A stretch of DNA of 64,000 bases from Limnomonas spitsbergensis. Lineage: Eukaryota; Chlorophyta; Chlorophyceae; Chlamydomonadales. Where the stretch lies: assembly GCA_037349105.1 (NCBI GenBank), contig JAYJMM010000112.1, forward strand, positions 62,001 through 126,000. Reading direction: 5' to 3'. The position numbers were made by a program, and so were the translations under genes. Under the pieces are notes generated by a model. That model did not search any database, was not told where the DNA came from, and saw only the letters and a list, made by a program, of their open reading frames with translations. Positions 33,340-46,100 of the stretch are shown here, piece by piece; within the stretch, counting starts at the first letter, position 1; the number at the start of each line of letters is the position of its first letter.

Positions 33340-34130
33340 CCAGAGTAAGCTGCAGTCCAGCTTTCTACAGCACCGGCGTCATGCAGCAGGGCTCCCTGTG
33401 TCAGCCGCCAGTTGGGGAGTCCTGAGGGAGCTTCAGATCCAACCGTTGCAGCGAGGTTGGTGGCGCCGTGTCCCTCGCTTCTACAATGCAGCGGTAGCAC
33501 TGGCAGCACAAGAAGGCAGCCCACTCATGGCGGCAGCCATGGCGGCTGATATGCAGCTCGCGCTCAGTCGGACCACTAGAGGACGCAATTGGTGCAGTGA
33601 ACTGCGATGTGCCTTAGAGGAGCTCGAGCGAGGAGCTGCTGCCCCCAAACTGCGTCAAGCAGCAGCTGAACAACAGCTTCTCCCCGTCGCAAAGGTGCTA
33701 GCGCTAGTGGACGCTGCCTATGAGCGGGTGCAGATGGAGGTCGTCGGCCGGAGCCAAGGGACCCCGCCGCCACCATACACAGGTCTACGGTTTCAGCCTA
33801 CAGCAGGCGCCGTGCTGGCGCAAGCCAGGGTCCGCACTAGCAAAAGGGCGTGCGCTCGTGTGTGCACTAAGTTAAGGCTGCGACTCGGAGCGGCTAGCTC
33901 AGCTGATAATAGAGGATGGCGCAGCGATCAGCAGCGTGACACACGCTACTGCCAACGGTGCTCAGGTGCTGGGCTGAGGGACACGGCCAACATGTTGAGG
34001 ATGCGCTGCATGTGTGCTTTCAATGCCCTAGCGTAAAAGAGAGGCTGAGGGCGAGAGGTTGGGCAGGCCCCGGGAGGGCGCTATGGACTTTCAGCAGTTG
34101 TACCATGGCAGGCATGGGTGGGAGGCTCTG
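33340..34130 (+). pseudogene. 3' fragment of a non-LTR retrotransposon (LINE) polyprotein
   Basis: An open frame reads GLPVSAASWGVLRELQIQPL and WWRRVPRFYNAAVALAAQEG, the pattern found downstream of the reverse transcriptase domain in algal LINEs. It then has RYCQRCSGAG and, after a frameshift near 33965, HVEDALHVCFQCPSVKERLR, the terminal zinc-knuckle-like motif (C-x2-C ... H ... C). No reverse transcriptase or endonuclease region precedes it, so the copy is 5'-truncated and frameshifted. Downstream, near 34310-34375, a 14-bp direct repeat (GGTTACAATACCAT) resembles the simple-repeat tail of such elements. The exact ends are not certain. Confidence 0.65.
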
Positions 34131-34307
34131 GCTTTTGTTGAGGACGTGGTAGACTTTGTTGAGGGCTAGTCAGCTGTCTTGTTTTATCTCCCTGGGGACT
34201 GACTCTTTCCCTTTTTGTCTCTCTCTTGCTTTCAGAGGCAGGGATCATTCGGTCTGCCTCAACGTTTTCTGGAGGGGAGTTTTCTTCGCCCTTTGTGCGC
34301 CTCTAGA

Positions 34308-34378
34308 GGTTACAATACCATGGTTACAATACCATTGGTTACAATACTATGGTCGAATATCACGGAAATACTGATGTA
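34308..34378. repeat. 14-bp repeats, possible LINE tail
   Basis: GGTTACAATACCAT occurs three times with small changes just downstream of the LINE fragment. Related ACCATGG/GTTAC words continue to about 34490. Confidence 0.55.
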
Positions 34379-34800
34379 AACCGACAGAGCCTTCGTCCAC
34401 AGTAAATTTACATATGTAAGGCCTTGGTTACCAACGTAACTCTGTTACCATGGTAACGGAAGTTTTTACTGATGTAAACCATGGTAATACCGAGGTTTTC
34501 CTACTGCGCATTTCCAGTAGTGTCTCTGTCTTTCTTCTAGCTTCGCTTCCTTTCCTTTTCCTACCAACCAGACAGGACGTCGGAGAGCCCATAGGCAGGG
34601 GTGTGAGGTCCTTGATTTTGTACTTTTAGTCGAATTTTTGAAGGCTAGTCTCTTCAGGGACAGGGGACGGTTTGCCAGACCTTTGTGTCCTTGTTGTTTG
34701 GTGGGTGAACTTTCTCTCCTTTCTTTCCTCTTGTGCCTTCTCCCTTGACTTTCCTAGCTGTCCCTTCGTTTGCCGACGTGGCCGAGCTTCATCTCAGCAT

Positions 34801-35653
34801 GGCCCAGAGGTGTAATGTCGTCATTAACTGTCACAACACAATCAAAAATCGCCGCCTATCTTTTAGTGGGTTCATCCAATCATATTTCTTCAGGCTATTC
34901 AGATCCTCAGTACCGTAAACTCCGTATCTCCACTCTTGCTATGGTTTCCATTTACAAGCTCACACAAAAGAACACGCCATACGACATACTAAGATTATTC
35001 GCCATACCAGCTACTACTTCTGCAGCTACATACTTGCACCATCCCATCTGACCATCTCGTAAGTTAAGCCTAGTAACGACCTTCATACTTTCCTCGGTGT
35101 GCAAAAGCCGAATTCATCGGGGCAAGCTTCAACACTTTTTCTTTGCAAACGTGCAGAATCTATGTTGAAGAAGTACTACCGTATATAGCATTTCATTTAA
35201 TGTACGTATGCATGGCGACAGCTAGCTGTTGGACGGACTGAAACTCATGTCTCATGTACTCATGTCGGCACGCCCTCGCGCAAACATGCCGTTACTGAGA
35301 AGTGGTTAATCAAGAATTTATCATCTTTCGTTTCCATGTAGCGACAGGGCCGCCGTCAGTTTAGGGATGACCGGGACGACGGGAGGGCCCAGGGGAGAGG
35401 CCACACCCGGTGGCCACACCGGCTATGACCGCGCGCGGTCGTCGGCTCATCGCTACTGCAGCTACAAGCCAAGTGTGGATGGGTATGGATGTTTGGTACA
35501 TGCGCGATTAGAAATTACTAGACCAGTGCCCGATCGCTTCGAAGAAGCAAGAGATTGAACGAGAATTGATCATGCATATAATTGTGAAGGTTCATAGGCG
35601 TCGCTAGCTGTCGCTCCCCCGTACATGGCATGGCGACGTCACACCTCTGGGCC
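34801..35653. mobile_element. Candidate short DNA transposon bounded by inverted repeats
   Basis: 34801 starts GGCCCAGAGGTGTAATGTCG; 35653 is the outer end of its inverted counterpart, with about 3 mismatches in 24 bases. The 853-bp interior has no recognisable open frame. The same end motif occurs singly at 48965-48987 (inverted) and 57223-57246 (direct). I see no target-site duplication, so the assignment is tentative. Confidence 0.35.
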
Positions 35654-36600
35654 TTGCCGTTGAAATGATACCGTAGAGCTTGACCACGTCGGCAAATAAT
35701 TAATTAAAATCGCACGCGATCTATAGCAGGTAGGTAGAAGTTTACCACTCATCATTGTGAAACGTAAACTAACGTTTAAAGCATCGAAAAAATATTTTTG
35801 GCGCAAGTTTGTTGTGATGGCGGTTGGTTCCCATCCATATGTCGGAGCTATGTATGCCGCACCTCTTGGCGTAACGTTTATTTATTTAAAATTTATTATC
35901 TTGCACCACATAGCTTCCGAGACGGCATTCGACGGAGACGGCTCGACATCTCTACGCGTTGGCCTCTATTAACTAACATGAGATAAGGTCCAAACGATTA
36001 TACACGTGCATTTAGAGATCCATACATACTACTAGTATGCTTTGGTGATAAGCATGGACGTCTCATGCGGCTCGAGCATGTTGCCCAAACCCAGAAGCAT
36101 GTGCCATTGCATTCAAGGCGGACTTATTGATTGGGATCCAAACTATAGAGGGTTCTCGTAATTGAAGAGAGGGAAAATTACTGGTTGATCAAAGGCTCAA
36201 GGCCAAGTCGACCTATGACTGGCGTTAAGGCATGAAGTGTTCATGGTGGTGAGGTAGGTATAAGAGATGTGCAATTGGGTATGAGCGTGCGTGATCGAGG
36301 AGCAAGGCTTTGCCCATGTCAGAGTCGTCATTGGAGTTGCACTACCAATGCAATGGATGAGTCGAGGATATAGCTCATGGTATCAGCCCCCCTGTGACCG
36401 AGACACAACAATTCCATGTAGTACGAGTCGTATCGAACCTTTGATGAGTATTTTATCAGAATGAGTGAAAAGGACATACAGGAAATGCTGGAAATTCATT
36501 CCACAAGATATTGGCAGTGGGGTGAATTCAGATGACCGGAAGATGTCAAGGGACGTCAAAATACCATATCGCAGGGGCATGACAATGGGCACCTTGCATC
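35654..36600. other. Non-genic stretch
   Basis: AT-rich compared with the genes. I see no coding similarity, repeat array or RNA gene. Confidence 0.4.
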
Positions 36601-36779
36601 AGGACATACACCTGCCGCGCCCTCGATAGATTGGAGCCATCCTGCCCCGTGATCCTGCGCCTGAACAGAAGAAAGCGCAGCAAATTAGAAGAGCTCCATG
36701 AGAATCCAAACGCACCTTATTCGGCCCTGCCTCGTCGGTCGGGGCAGCGCTCGCCGTCGGGGAAACTGTGTGTGGGTAT

Positions 36780-37930
36780 ACCCACGGCCACCCAGTGGGG
36801 ATGCCACCCGACAACTGTGGGACCCCCCACGTGGGTCCAACCCCCTCCCGCGTGGGTGTACGCGTGGGGTACACCATTGGGTGAACACGCGTGGGTGTCG
36901 CCACGGTGGGCGGACCCGCGTGGTGTAACCCAGATGTGTGACCCCGCATGGGTGATCGCGACGATGGAACCCCGCGTGGGTAGACCCACGCGCACCCCCA
37001 CGTGGGTATACCCGTGGGGTACACCATTGGGTGAACACGCGTGGGTGTCGCCACGGTGGGCGGACCCGCGTGGTGTAACCCAGATGTGTGAACCCGCATG
37101 GGTGATCGCGACAATGGAACCCCGCGTGGGTAGACCCACGCGCACCCCCGCGTGGGTATACCCAAGTGGTACACCATTGGGTGAACACGCATGGGTGTCG
37201 CCACGGTGGGCGGACCCGCGTGGTGTAACCCAGATGTGTGACCCCGCATGGGTGACCGCGACGATGGAACCCCGCGTGGGTAGACCCACGCGCACCCCCG
37301 CGTGGGTATACCCGTGGGGTACACCATTGGGTGAACACGCGTGGGTGTCGCCACGGTGGGCGGACCCGCGTGGTGTAACCCAAATGTGTGACCCCGCATG
37401 GGTGACCGCGACGATGGAACCCCGCGTAGGTAGACCCACGCGCACCCCCGCGTGGGTATACCTGTGGGGTACACCATTGGGTGAACACGCGTGGTTGTCG
37501 CCACGGTGGGCGGACCCGCGTGGTGTAACCCAGATGTGTGACCCCGCATGGGTGACCGCGACGATGGAACCCCGCGTGGGTAGACCCACGCGCATCCCCG
37601 CGTGGGTATACCCAAGGGGTACACCATTGGGTGAACACGCGTGGGTGCCGCCACGGTGGGCGGACCCGCGTTGTGTAACCCAGATGTGTGACCCCGCATG
37701 GGTGACCGCGACGATGGAACTCCGCGTGGGTAGACCCACGCGCAACCCCGCATGGGTATACCCAAGGGGTGCACCATGGGGTGAACACGCGTGGGTGTCG
37801 CCACGGTGGGCGGGCCCGCGTGGTGTGACCCGGAGGTGTGACCCCACATGGGTGACCGCGACGATGGGACCCTGCGTGGGAGATGCCACAGTGGGTGAAC
37901 ACGCGTGGGATTCCAACAGTCAGTTCCCCC
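36780..37930. repeat. 150-bp satellite array, about 7.5 copies
   Basis: ACACCATTGGGTGAACACGC recurs at 36871, 37021, 37171, 37321, 37471, 37621 and, altered, 37771, exactly 150 bp apart. Each unit is dense in CGCGTGGGT and its complement ACCCACGCG. Because 150 is a multiple of 3, several frames on both strands stay open for about 400 codons. These are not evidence of a gene. Confidence 0.9.
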
Positions 37931-38365
37931 ATATAGGACTCAGTCCCTACTGTTGTTTCCATTTGTGGGATTTCTGAACTGTGTTCCCCTATTCTGGGCT
38001 ACCACGGTGTGTTTTTCAAGACGTGTTTCCCCATTAGGGCTTGCTTGATTTGTTTCCATACCAGGGTTTTCCCAATGCGTGTCGACCCATTCAGGGTTTC
38101 CTCTATTTGTTTCCATGCATGGTTATCCTTTATTAAATTGTTGTAAAAAGGCCTGATTCCTCCATTCAACATCAAATCGTTGTTTAAAGGCCTGATTCAT
38201 CCATACTTGGACTCCAGAAGAAAACGACTGAATTCCTTAACTAATTCAATTAGTTCCAAATCCACATTCAACATTAAATGATTGAAAAAAGCAATATAGA
38301 GTCTTGAGTCAAAATATATGATACGGAACATATTGATGCCTGATTTCGGAGTTGAAATAGGCACA

Positions 38366-39125
38366 CACTTGGGGCCCAATTCCACTAGGGCGCTCGACGG
38401 AACACGTTCCGGTGGCGGTTTATCTGGTTGGGCGAGGCTTCAGCCAAGCTGGCTGAAAAAACTTGAAACGCAATTCCACTTGTGTCCGGAATGTGTTCGG
38501 GTACGGTTGAGACCAAATTTTTCTAGTGAACAGCCTGTCAAGCGTTTGCCATATCGCTTCGTGTATCTAGAGTGGTCTGTCTACTTGTCTCGCTTAGCAT
38601 GATAGTCCTGCTTGACAAAATGTCGAGTTGCAAGGTACGTGCAGCCAGGGAGGCCCCGGCACTGTCGAAGTTGGGTGTAGCAAATGCAGGCCGCTGCTAA
38701 ACGACAGCCCAGGCGATCGGAGGGACTGCAAAGGGGCACACGTCGACATTCACCATTGGGTTGGCCAGATCGGTGCCAAATTCTGCGCGGGAAAGATTCA
38801 AATGAGGCTCCTGTTAAGGATAAGCGTCGGCCATGGCAGTAGGAACGGGCGAAAAGGAGTATTCATAACGAACGAAAGATGACGGTGATGAAAATTTGAA
38901 GATGAGGACGAAGTTGTCCACGCTGTCGGAGCGTTGATGCGAAGTATTTTGCATCGCTCAAAATAGGAGCGATGCAAAATATAGCACTTAACGGGTACGG
39001 CAGCGCCACGCTGGCGCCACGCTGTCGTTCCGGTGCCATTCCGGTGACAAGTGGAATTGGGGAGGGTGAGCTGGCATGCCATTTCCGCGTTCCGGTGACA
39101 ATCAAGTGGAATTGGGCCCAATGTA
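38366..39125. repeat. Inverted-repeat region with an internal hairpin
   Basis: TTGGGGCCCAATTCCACTAG (38369) is inverted at 39106-39123 (AAGTGGAATTGGGCCCAA). A second pair, GCAATTCCACTTGTGTCCGG (38468) and ACAAGTGGAATTGGGGAG (about 39048), lies inside it. CGGAAC/CCGGAA words flank both. Between them sits a perfect 15-bp hairpin. This resembles a foldback transposon with sub-terminal repeats; no transposase was seen. Confidence 0.5.
38945..38981. repeat. Perfect 15-bp-stem hairpin
   Basis: TATTTTGCATCGCTC, loop AAAATAG, then GAGCGATGCAAAATA. It has no following U-run, so it is not obviously a terminator. Confidence 0.85.
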
Positions 39126-40103
39126 AAATGCCTCGTCTGGCGGTTTTTATCACCACGGCAGAGTCGTTGTGCCTAGCCAGTGCCCACCCGATGCGAGTCT
39201 CACGACGGCGATTTTCAAATGCCACTAAAATCAACTATGATAAGTGATCGGTGCTGCTGCAACGAATGCACTGCCACTCAGACGGCTTGCTTACCTCTGC
39301 GGATGTCCGTCAGATCAACGGTGTTCATAGGGGCAGGAATTTCATCGAGGGCAAACTGCATATGTGCCGAGTCGCCGATATCAGCATCTTGCTAAGGCAA
39401 CTCGACTGACAGCAGTGGTGCGGCACTCATTAACGTATGCTGACAGTGAGGATTCAAACACTGGGGTGACGTGGCGAGGCGTGTCGATTATGAAGCAGTC
39501 ATCCCAGTACGACGCAGCTTTGACACTTTTTCTGTCTACGAAATAAATACGCGTGGAGCGCACAGTAGAGCACAGTAGGGCACAGTAGCCTGAAACACAG
39601 TCAGCATGCGAAGTGGCTCATTCAGCCCCTAGAATGTTCTAGCAGGGCTAGATTCTGCAAGTTAAGCGCTTAGCAGGGCAGCGAAAAGGCTCAGGGAGTC
39701 GTGGGGAGCAGGGGGGGGAGAGCAGGGGTGGAGACCTGATGAGCCACGGATGAGTCAGCATGGGTTTGATTCCCGATCGTATAAATCAGCTGATCAGCAG
39801 GTTCGGTCGCCATCCCCGAGCTCCCGAGCCTTTTCGCGACCATGCGATGCGCTCAAACAGGCGCATTGAACATTCAAGGGACTGGCTGTGCTGTTTCGTG
39901 GTATAACTTCGTCGGAGGCTACTACGGCCTACTGTGGCCTACTGTGGCATACTATCCACGCGCCGAATGTGTGAATTTTCGACGCCCGGGAATCATAAAC
40001 CGGGGCCGCTGTAAGCAAGGTGACAGAGTCCAGAGACTCTGCTACTGACGATTAACAAGTCTGAGACTGCACAACTATCAATTCACGTATTCATGGGGAA
40101 TAC
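39126..40103. other. Intergenic, presumed promoter of the CHASE kinase gene
   Basis: No coding similarity was found. CACAGTAG/CTACTGTGG-type words recur near 39565-39590 and 39920-39950. The start codon at 40104 is preceded by an out-of-frame ATG at 40092, which opens a four-codon frame. Confidence 0.4.
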
Positions 40104-43100
40104 ATGATTCCCCTGTCACCTCTGATGACGAAATCCAACAACCCTTCCCATGTCGGCCCTGCTGCTGAGACTGGGCCAAACTCCAGGCCGGACTCTGCCC
40201 AAACAGTGGCTGGAAATGGTTATCAGCAGCATGCACCCTCCCCAGTTGCACCTGGGATATTGTCCGTGGTGTCGCTCACAAGTCCGACCAACCGAGAGTC
40301 AATGGACTCCTCCATAGGCTCTGGCAGGAGGAACATTCAAAATTCTAGAATTCTGAAGGCATCCTTCTTTGCCTCTCCTAACGTTCTCGGCAGTACCAGC
40401 GTGCAGCCTCCCCACATCGCGGATGACTATGAGGACGCTCCTCTCCCAGCTCAATTGACAAAAGCTTCTGCTTCTTGCTGGGATATGACTCGAAACACAT
40501 TTGAGGCAAGTCGTTGCATTGCCTGGGTATGGGCTCAAATTCATGAGCGCACGAAGGGATCCTGTTAGTTCTTGTCTTAATCTAGCTTGGTTTGTCAGCT
40601 TTGTTGCTATGTAGTCATGCCAACAGACGCACAGAATAACTCGTGATGCTTAGCACGTATACGATGCAAGTTTTTGTGAACCGCTCAAGTCGGACCTGCC
40701 AAACTCATAGTTTAGCCTCGCACGCACGGTGGGTGGGTGGTCCACCTTGCCAAGAACTCCAAATCTTCCGAGAAGTCATGTCAGAGTTACACCTATTGCC
40801 ATGCCCAGGTCATTGGGGAGGTGGTCCGCAAGCACCCAATCTCTACTATATGTGTACCCGTCCTGGTATTCAGCATCCTGGTAGCCCTGGGCGTCTATGG
40901 CGCCTTGGCTGGGGCTGACTCTGTCGCCACCGCCAACAGAGGAACGGCATATTCTACGACCGTGGACACGTCAAAGACCTTCACGCTTTATGTGGAGAGG
41001 GTGAGAAACGCTCCAACGGGATGCCACGCATGGGAAATGATGAGTATGTGCATGATGGCCTAATGTGCGTCCCCATGTGGCGGTCGCAAGCATGCATGCT
41101 TTGCCCTCCCTCTCCTATGCAAAGCGCCCACTTTGTCTCCCTCCATTGTTTCCTCGCTAGGCATTCGCCCCGCTTGTGACTCTCAACAGCTTCATTCATC
41201 AGACACCAGACGTCCCGACGCTGCTGCCTCAGTTCCCCAGCATTGCTGCTGGCCTCCTGGCCGAGCTGCCGATCGATACGTTTGTGTCGCTCCAGTTTTC
41301 TCCGATGGGCGACCTCCTGGTGGGATATTGTTATGTTCTGGATCTCAGCACCTTTTTAGCTGCAGTTCAGCCTACTAATAGCCATGGGCCACTGTACTCA
41401 TGCATGGCCTGCCATACAGCTTGCGCCGCAAGCTGAAACTGGTCCAAGTGCTTGCCCCAATTGGCCTTTTCAAGGGCGAGGGGGGGGGGCATTAGGTGAG
41501 CTGGTAGCGTAAGAAAGAAAAACGGGGTGTCGAGACGTGTGTTATGGTCATGAGGACATGCTGCCACCAGGTTTAGGCACCCATGTTTCTTTTATAACGC
41601 CCTGGTTGCACAGTGCCTCATAAGCCCTGGTCTCGGGCTGAAATCACGGACCCTGTCACTTAACTCTATGACATGCTCCATGTGCAGAGCGAGATCCCTG
41701 ACAAGAACCAAACGGGTCTGGACTTGTTTGGGCCAAACGCCCTGCGAGCCGGTGCAATTGTCACCCTGAACCTCAAGAGTATTGTGCTGTCTGGGCCGCT
41801 GGACCTGCTGTTTGACACCTCCCTCTATGCAGCGCCCACGCGGATGCCCATCTTCATAACCAATGTTTCTGCCAACGAAACCTTTGGCACAAACAAGACC
41901 AGTGAGTCCGTGGCAGTGGTCCGCAATGTGGCACCAATGTCTATTTCAGTGTACTCGAGCTACGACTCAGCTACATCATGGCCTACAGCTGTGGGGACCT
42001 GGTTTAGCAAGCCCTGCTGCTTAGGCTGCCATTCGTAAGCCAGTCCAGGCTGTCTGGGCCCCCGAAGGTGGTCTGGCTTTAACTAACATAAGCACTGCAC
42101 TGCGCAGCTTGCAAACCCTCGGGCCGCATGTGCATGGTTCAACCGTGGTTTGAAAACCCTGAAGTATTTCGCCTTTTCAATGTACCCCAGTTTGTCATAT
42201 AATACCTGTTCTTTATGCCTTGCAGTACCCACAGAGATGAGCTTGTCCGATGTGTACGACCCAGTCACAGGAACCAAATTCTGGGTAAGCAAGTGTGACT
42301 GGGATGGGCAAAGGGGCACGGCACTCCCTACATCCATGCGCTGCTGGTCTATGGCAAGTGATCGTCACGATCAGCATCCGGTCCGTCTAGGGTTATTCAA
42401 ATCGCAGGGCTGTTGCTATGTTGATGCATGCCTCTAGTCTTTTGTTTCAAATACTGCTGAGTCTCATGTCCTCTTACGTGCTCTGCCTGTCCAGGGTTTC
42501 GTCACGGCCATCATCTTGTTCAATGGTGAGTAGGATGCCGCCTCCCTCACTCTGTCCTTAGGTCGTCGATGGATCATTGATATTTGTTGTTGTGGAGGGG
42601 TCGAAGGTCTGATTGAGACTGTCGGATCATATGACCCCATCACCGATTGTGACAGAGCACTCTATGAGTTGATAACCACTGACTACATTCTGCTGAATCA
42701 CATCTCTGTCCACTCTCAGGCATTCGTGATGGGATTGATCCCTCCATGGCCAGCTTGCGCGCGAAAGGTTACATGTACAGGTGGGCAAAAGAACCCGGGT
42801 CCTCAAGGAGGCCGGTCATCGTATAACTGCATGCGGTCAGGCAGCCTGGTGGGTTATGGAGGCAAAAATGAAATGCTAAAGGGATACAGCTATATGATGA
42901 GGACTAATTGGTGCATTTGCTTCTCTGAGCGGTGCCCCCTGCCCCCCCCCCCCTCCCTCTCTCCTCTCCACCAGGCTGAGAAGTCTTACGAGTGGCAGTA
43001 CAATCAGTGACAGCTCGCAGTACTCGGGCCTGCCTCCCGCGCACGGCTCGGTCAGCTACTCCTTCAACATGACCAACCAAATCTGGGAGCTGTCTGTCTA

Positions 43101-46100
43101 TCCCACCGACTCTAGTGAGTGCACACCGCTGCGGTGTCATGCCCCAAATCCAGGTCCTAACATTGGACCCTGCAAAGCCCTTCCCGATCCGTCTGGCTGA
43201 CACGTATGTAAGCCACTGCGCCACGTCACCTGCCTTGATGCAGTGTCGTATGAGAACACGTTTCTAAGGCTTTCTCCCATTTGAATTGCACGTATGAGGG
43301 TACGTTTCTGTCCATCTGTCCTGTACCGGAATGATGCCCTGCTTATTTAAGGGTGCTTCAGCTACCTTTGAGTATCATCATGGCCTATGGCTGTGGGGGC
43401 TAGGTGCAGCAAGCGCTGCTGCATGGGCCGCCGGACAAATGCTGGTCAAGGTTTGATGCCCATCTGTCCAGCGGTGGCCGATTAGTCAGTCTGCCAAAGT
43501 CATAAGTCCTGGCAGTCACTTCACTACTAACACTGTTGTGGTGTTGCAGATGGGTGGAACGCTTCCTGGAAGTGGCCCGTTGTTGCGGCCGTCATCATCA
43601 TCTCGGCTTTCATCGCGTTGCTCGTATTCATCATGAACGTCAGTCTGAAGCAGCAGACGCTGCTGCTGTACGAAATGCTGCGCACAAACAAGGAGCTGGC
43701 CATTACCACGCGCGAGCTGCACCAGGAGAAGGCACGCATGGCCCGGACCAACCGGGAGCTTGAAGCGACCGGGGACGATCTGCAGGTCAGCAGCACACCC
43801 CATTTATCATGCCTGGCTGTTGGCAGTCTGATGAGGGGCCAGGGAGGGAGGGTGGACAGACATAAGGCAACGCGTAGGGGACGGGGGCCTCACGCCCTTT
43901 TATCTCTCTTCACCCCACAGCTCGTTTGTACCTGCCGCTCGTGTTGTTTTGGAAGGCTGGGCAAGTTATGTGTCTACCTAGCTGGGTTTAGGGTCGCACG
44001 CCTTACCCGGCCGCACGCCTAATAGTGTATACCTTAATTGCACCTGGCTGAGGTGTGCATGCGGATATGCAAGCAGTACCTGAAAGGACCTGAATGTCAC
44101 CGATTGTGCAGGCGGAGAAGGCTCGCATGGACGCCATGTTGGTCCGACAGTACAACCTGATCCAGTGCTTCTCCAGCACTAAGGGCAATCCGGGCATCGA
44201 CAGGACGGCTCAGGACAGCTCCACTGTCGGTGAGGAGATGGCGATGGTGTCTTTGGGGGTGACAAACTCTGTTTACCCTGCCTTTGCCCTGATGCCTCTG
44301 CTCCTACCCCGCCCTGCCTGCCTCGTAGAGCGCATTGAGTCTATGCGCAAGCAGCTGAATGAGGAGAATGTCAAGAACCTGGCGGAGACGGAGCAGATCC
44401 AGACAATGGAGGTGCGTTTGGTCCGAGTGTGGATTGAGGGCCAGGCGAAGCATATGCTGCTGGGCCTCAACACACAAACTGCTGACTCCTCTGACCGCGC
44501 TAGTAAAGTTACCATGACATTTAGTAGGGTTGCAGTAGGCGTGCGTCTGGGCTGGTGAGGCTGCCGTGCAGTCCTCTGCCCTCTGCCTTGTTCACGGCGC
44601 CTGTCTTCGCAGGTGCTGGGTGAAGGCTCCTTTGGCAAAGTATACAAGGGGCTTTGGCGGGGCACCGAGGTGGCCATCAAGACCATGATGTTGGCAGCCA
44701 ACCTGTCAGGTGCGTGCAACAGGGACAGGCCTAAGGCCCGCTTGGCGGCAAGGCACGCTGCTTGCCGCCAAGAGCTCGTATCCAGAGAGCATGGCGGTGA
44801 CACAAGGGGGCAGGCATCACCCCCAACGCCCCATTTGCAAGGCCCAGGCGTGGCGCTAGTCCCAAAGGCCTAGTCTTCTGAGCAGCGCATGTGATGTTTG
44901 TGAACCCTCATGCTGGGATGCTGAGGGAGGTGGATGTGTGAAATGTTTGGGGTGTGGAAAGCGACCCCAGGCCGGTTGGGTGCATCGGCCCAGCCCGGCG
45001 CTGACTGGCAGGGCACCTTGTTCCCGGGTCCCACCCAGCCGCCAAGAAGCGCAGCTCCAGCCGCGCCTCATCCTCATCCTCACCCCCCCTTTGGATTGTC
45101 CAGGCATAGAGAAGCGCGAGAAGATGGCGGTGATGGAGGCGGCCATCAGCAGCTCCCTGGCCCACCCCAATGTGGTGGCGACGTACACGTACTCCATCAA
45201 GCCTGTGCGGGACACCACCAGCGCCATGGAACGCATGGACCCGGCCATCATCATCGTGTCCGGCGGGAGCAGCAGCGCGGCCATGGGCATCAACAACACG
45301 GCGGCCGCGAGAGACGCAGAGAGCCCTCACGCCGGGCGGGTGCACAGCTATGAGGTCCGTCGGGGGGCGGCGAGAGGGCTGGGGTACAAGGGGAGGGGGG
45401 GTGGGCGGGGGAGAGGGGGCATTAGTTGACAGGTATGGGGGGGAGGGGTCTGACGCCTAACGAGTGTGTGAGCATTGTGCCAGCTGTTCACTTCCAAGGC
45501 TACTGCCTGTCGGCCTATTCCCTCGCCCCTCCCCTCCAATGCCCCCTCTGGCACCTCGCCTAACTTTTCCCGTCCCATGCCCTCTGCCCCACACCTGTAG
45601 GTCCGCCTCGTCCTCGAGTACTGCGACCTGGGCTGCCTGTGGGAGGCACTGGAGCAAGGTGCCTTCCTCAGCTCCAGTGTGCTCAACTACCACGCCATCC
45701 TGGACACTGCGCTGGATGTGGCCAAGGCCATGTGCCACCTGCACTCGATGAACGTGCTGCATTCCGACCTCAAGGTGGGAGCAGAGCGGGAGGAGGAGGA
45801 GCCCAAGGGGGGCAGGAATGAAGGGAGGGAGGGAAGCACCCTTCGCTGGGCACATCAAGGGTTTTGCTTGCCTTACGCAGCATATGAGAGTATATGATAA
45901 TATGAGTATAGGACGATGAATTTTGCACCGCATGCGCCATGTGGGGGTGTATGCATGAAGAGGGCACCTACCTCGCGTGCTGGTGGCCCCTCTTGTACTT
46001 TTTGCCTCAATGCCGCTGTTGCAGCCTACCTCCACTTGCACCAGCATCCTATCCCTGGCAATAGACAATCTATACATGCGCTTGTAATCCTGAGGCAGCT

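Noticed and set aside
36599..37977. Four open frames of 399-448 codons on both strands
   Set aside because: They come from a 150-bp satellite whose length is a multiple of 3. Mutually overlapping frames on both strands cannot all be genes, and none has a recognisable domain.
38945..38981. Intrinsic transcription terminator
   Set aside because: No T-run follows the hairpin, and nuclear genes of a green alga do not use such terminators.
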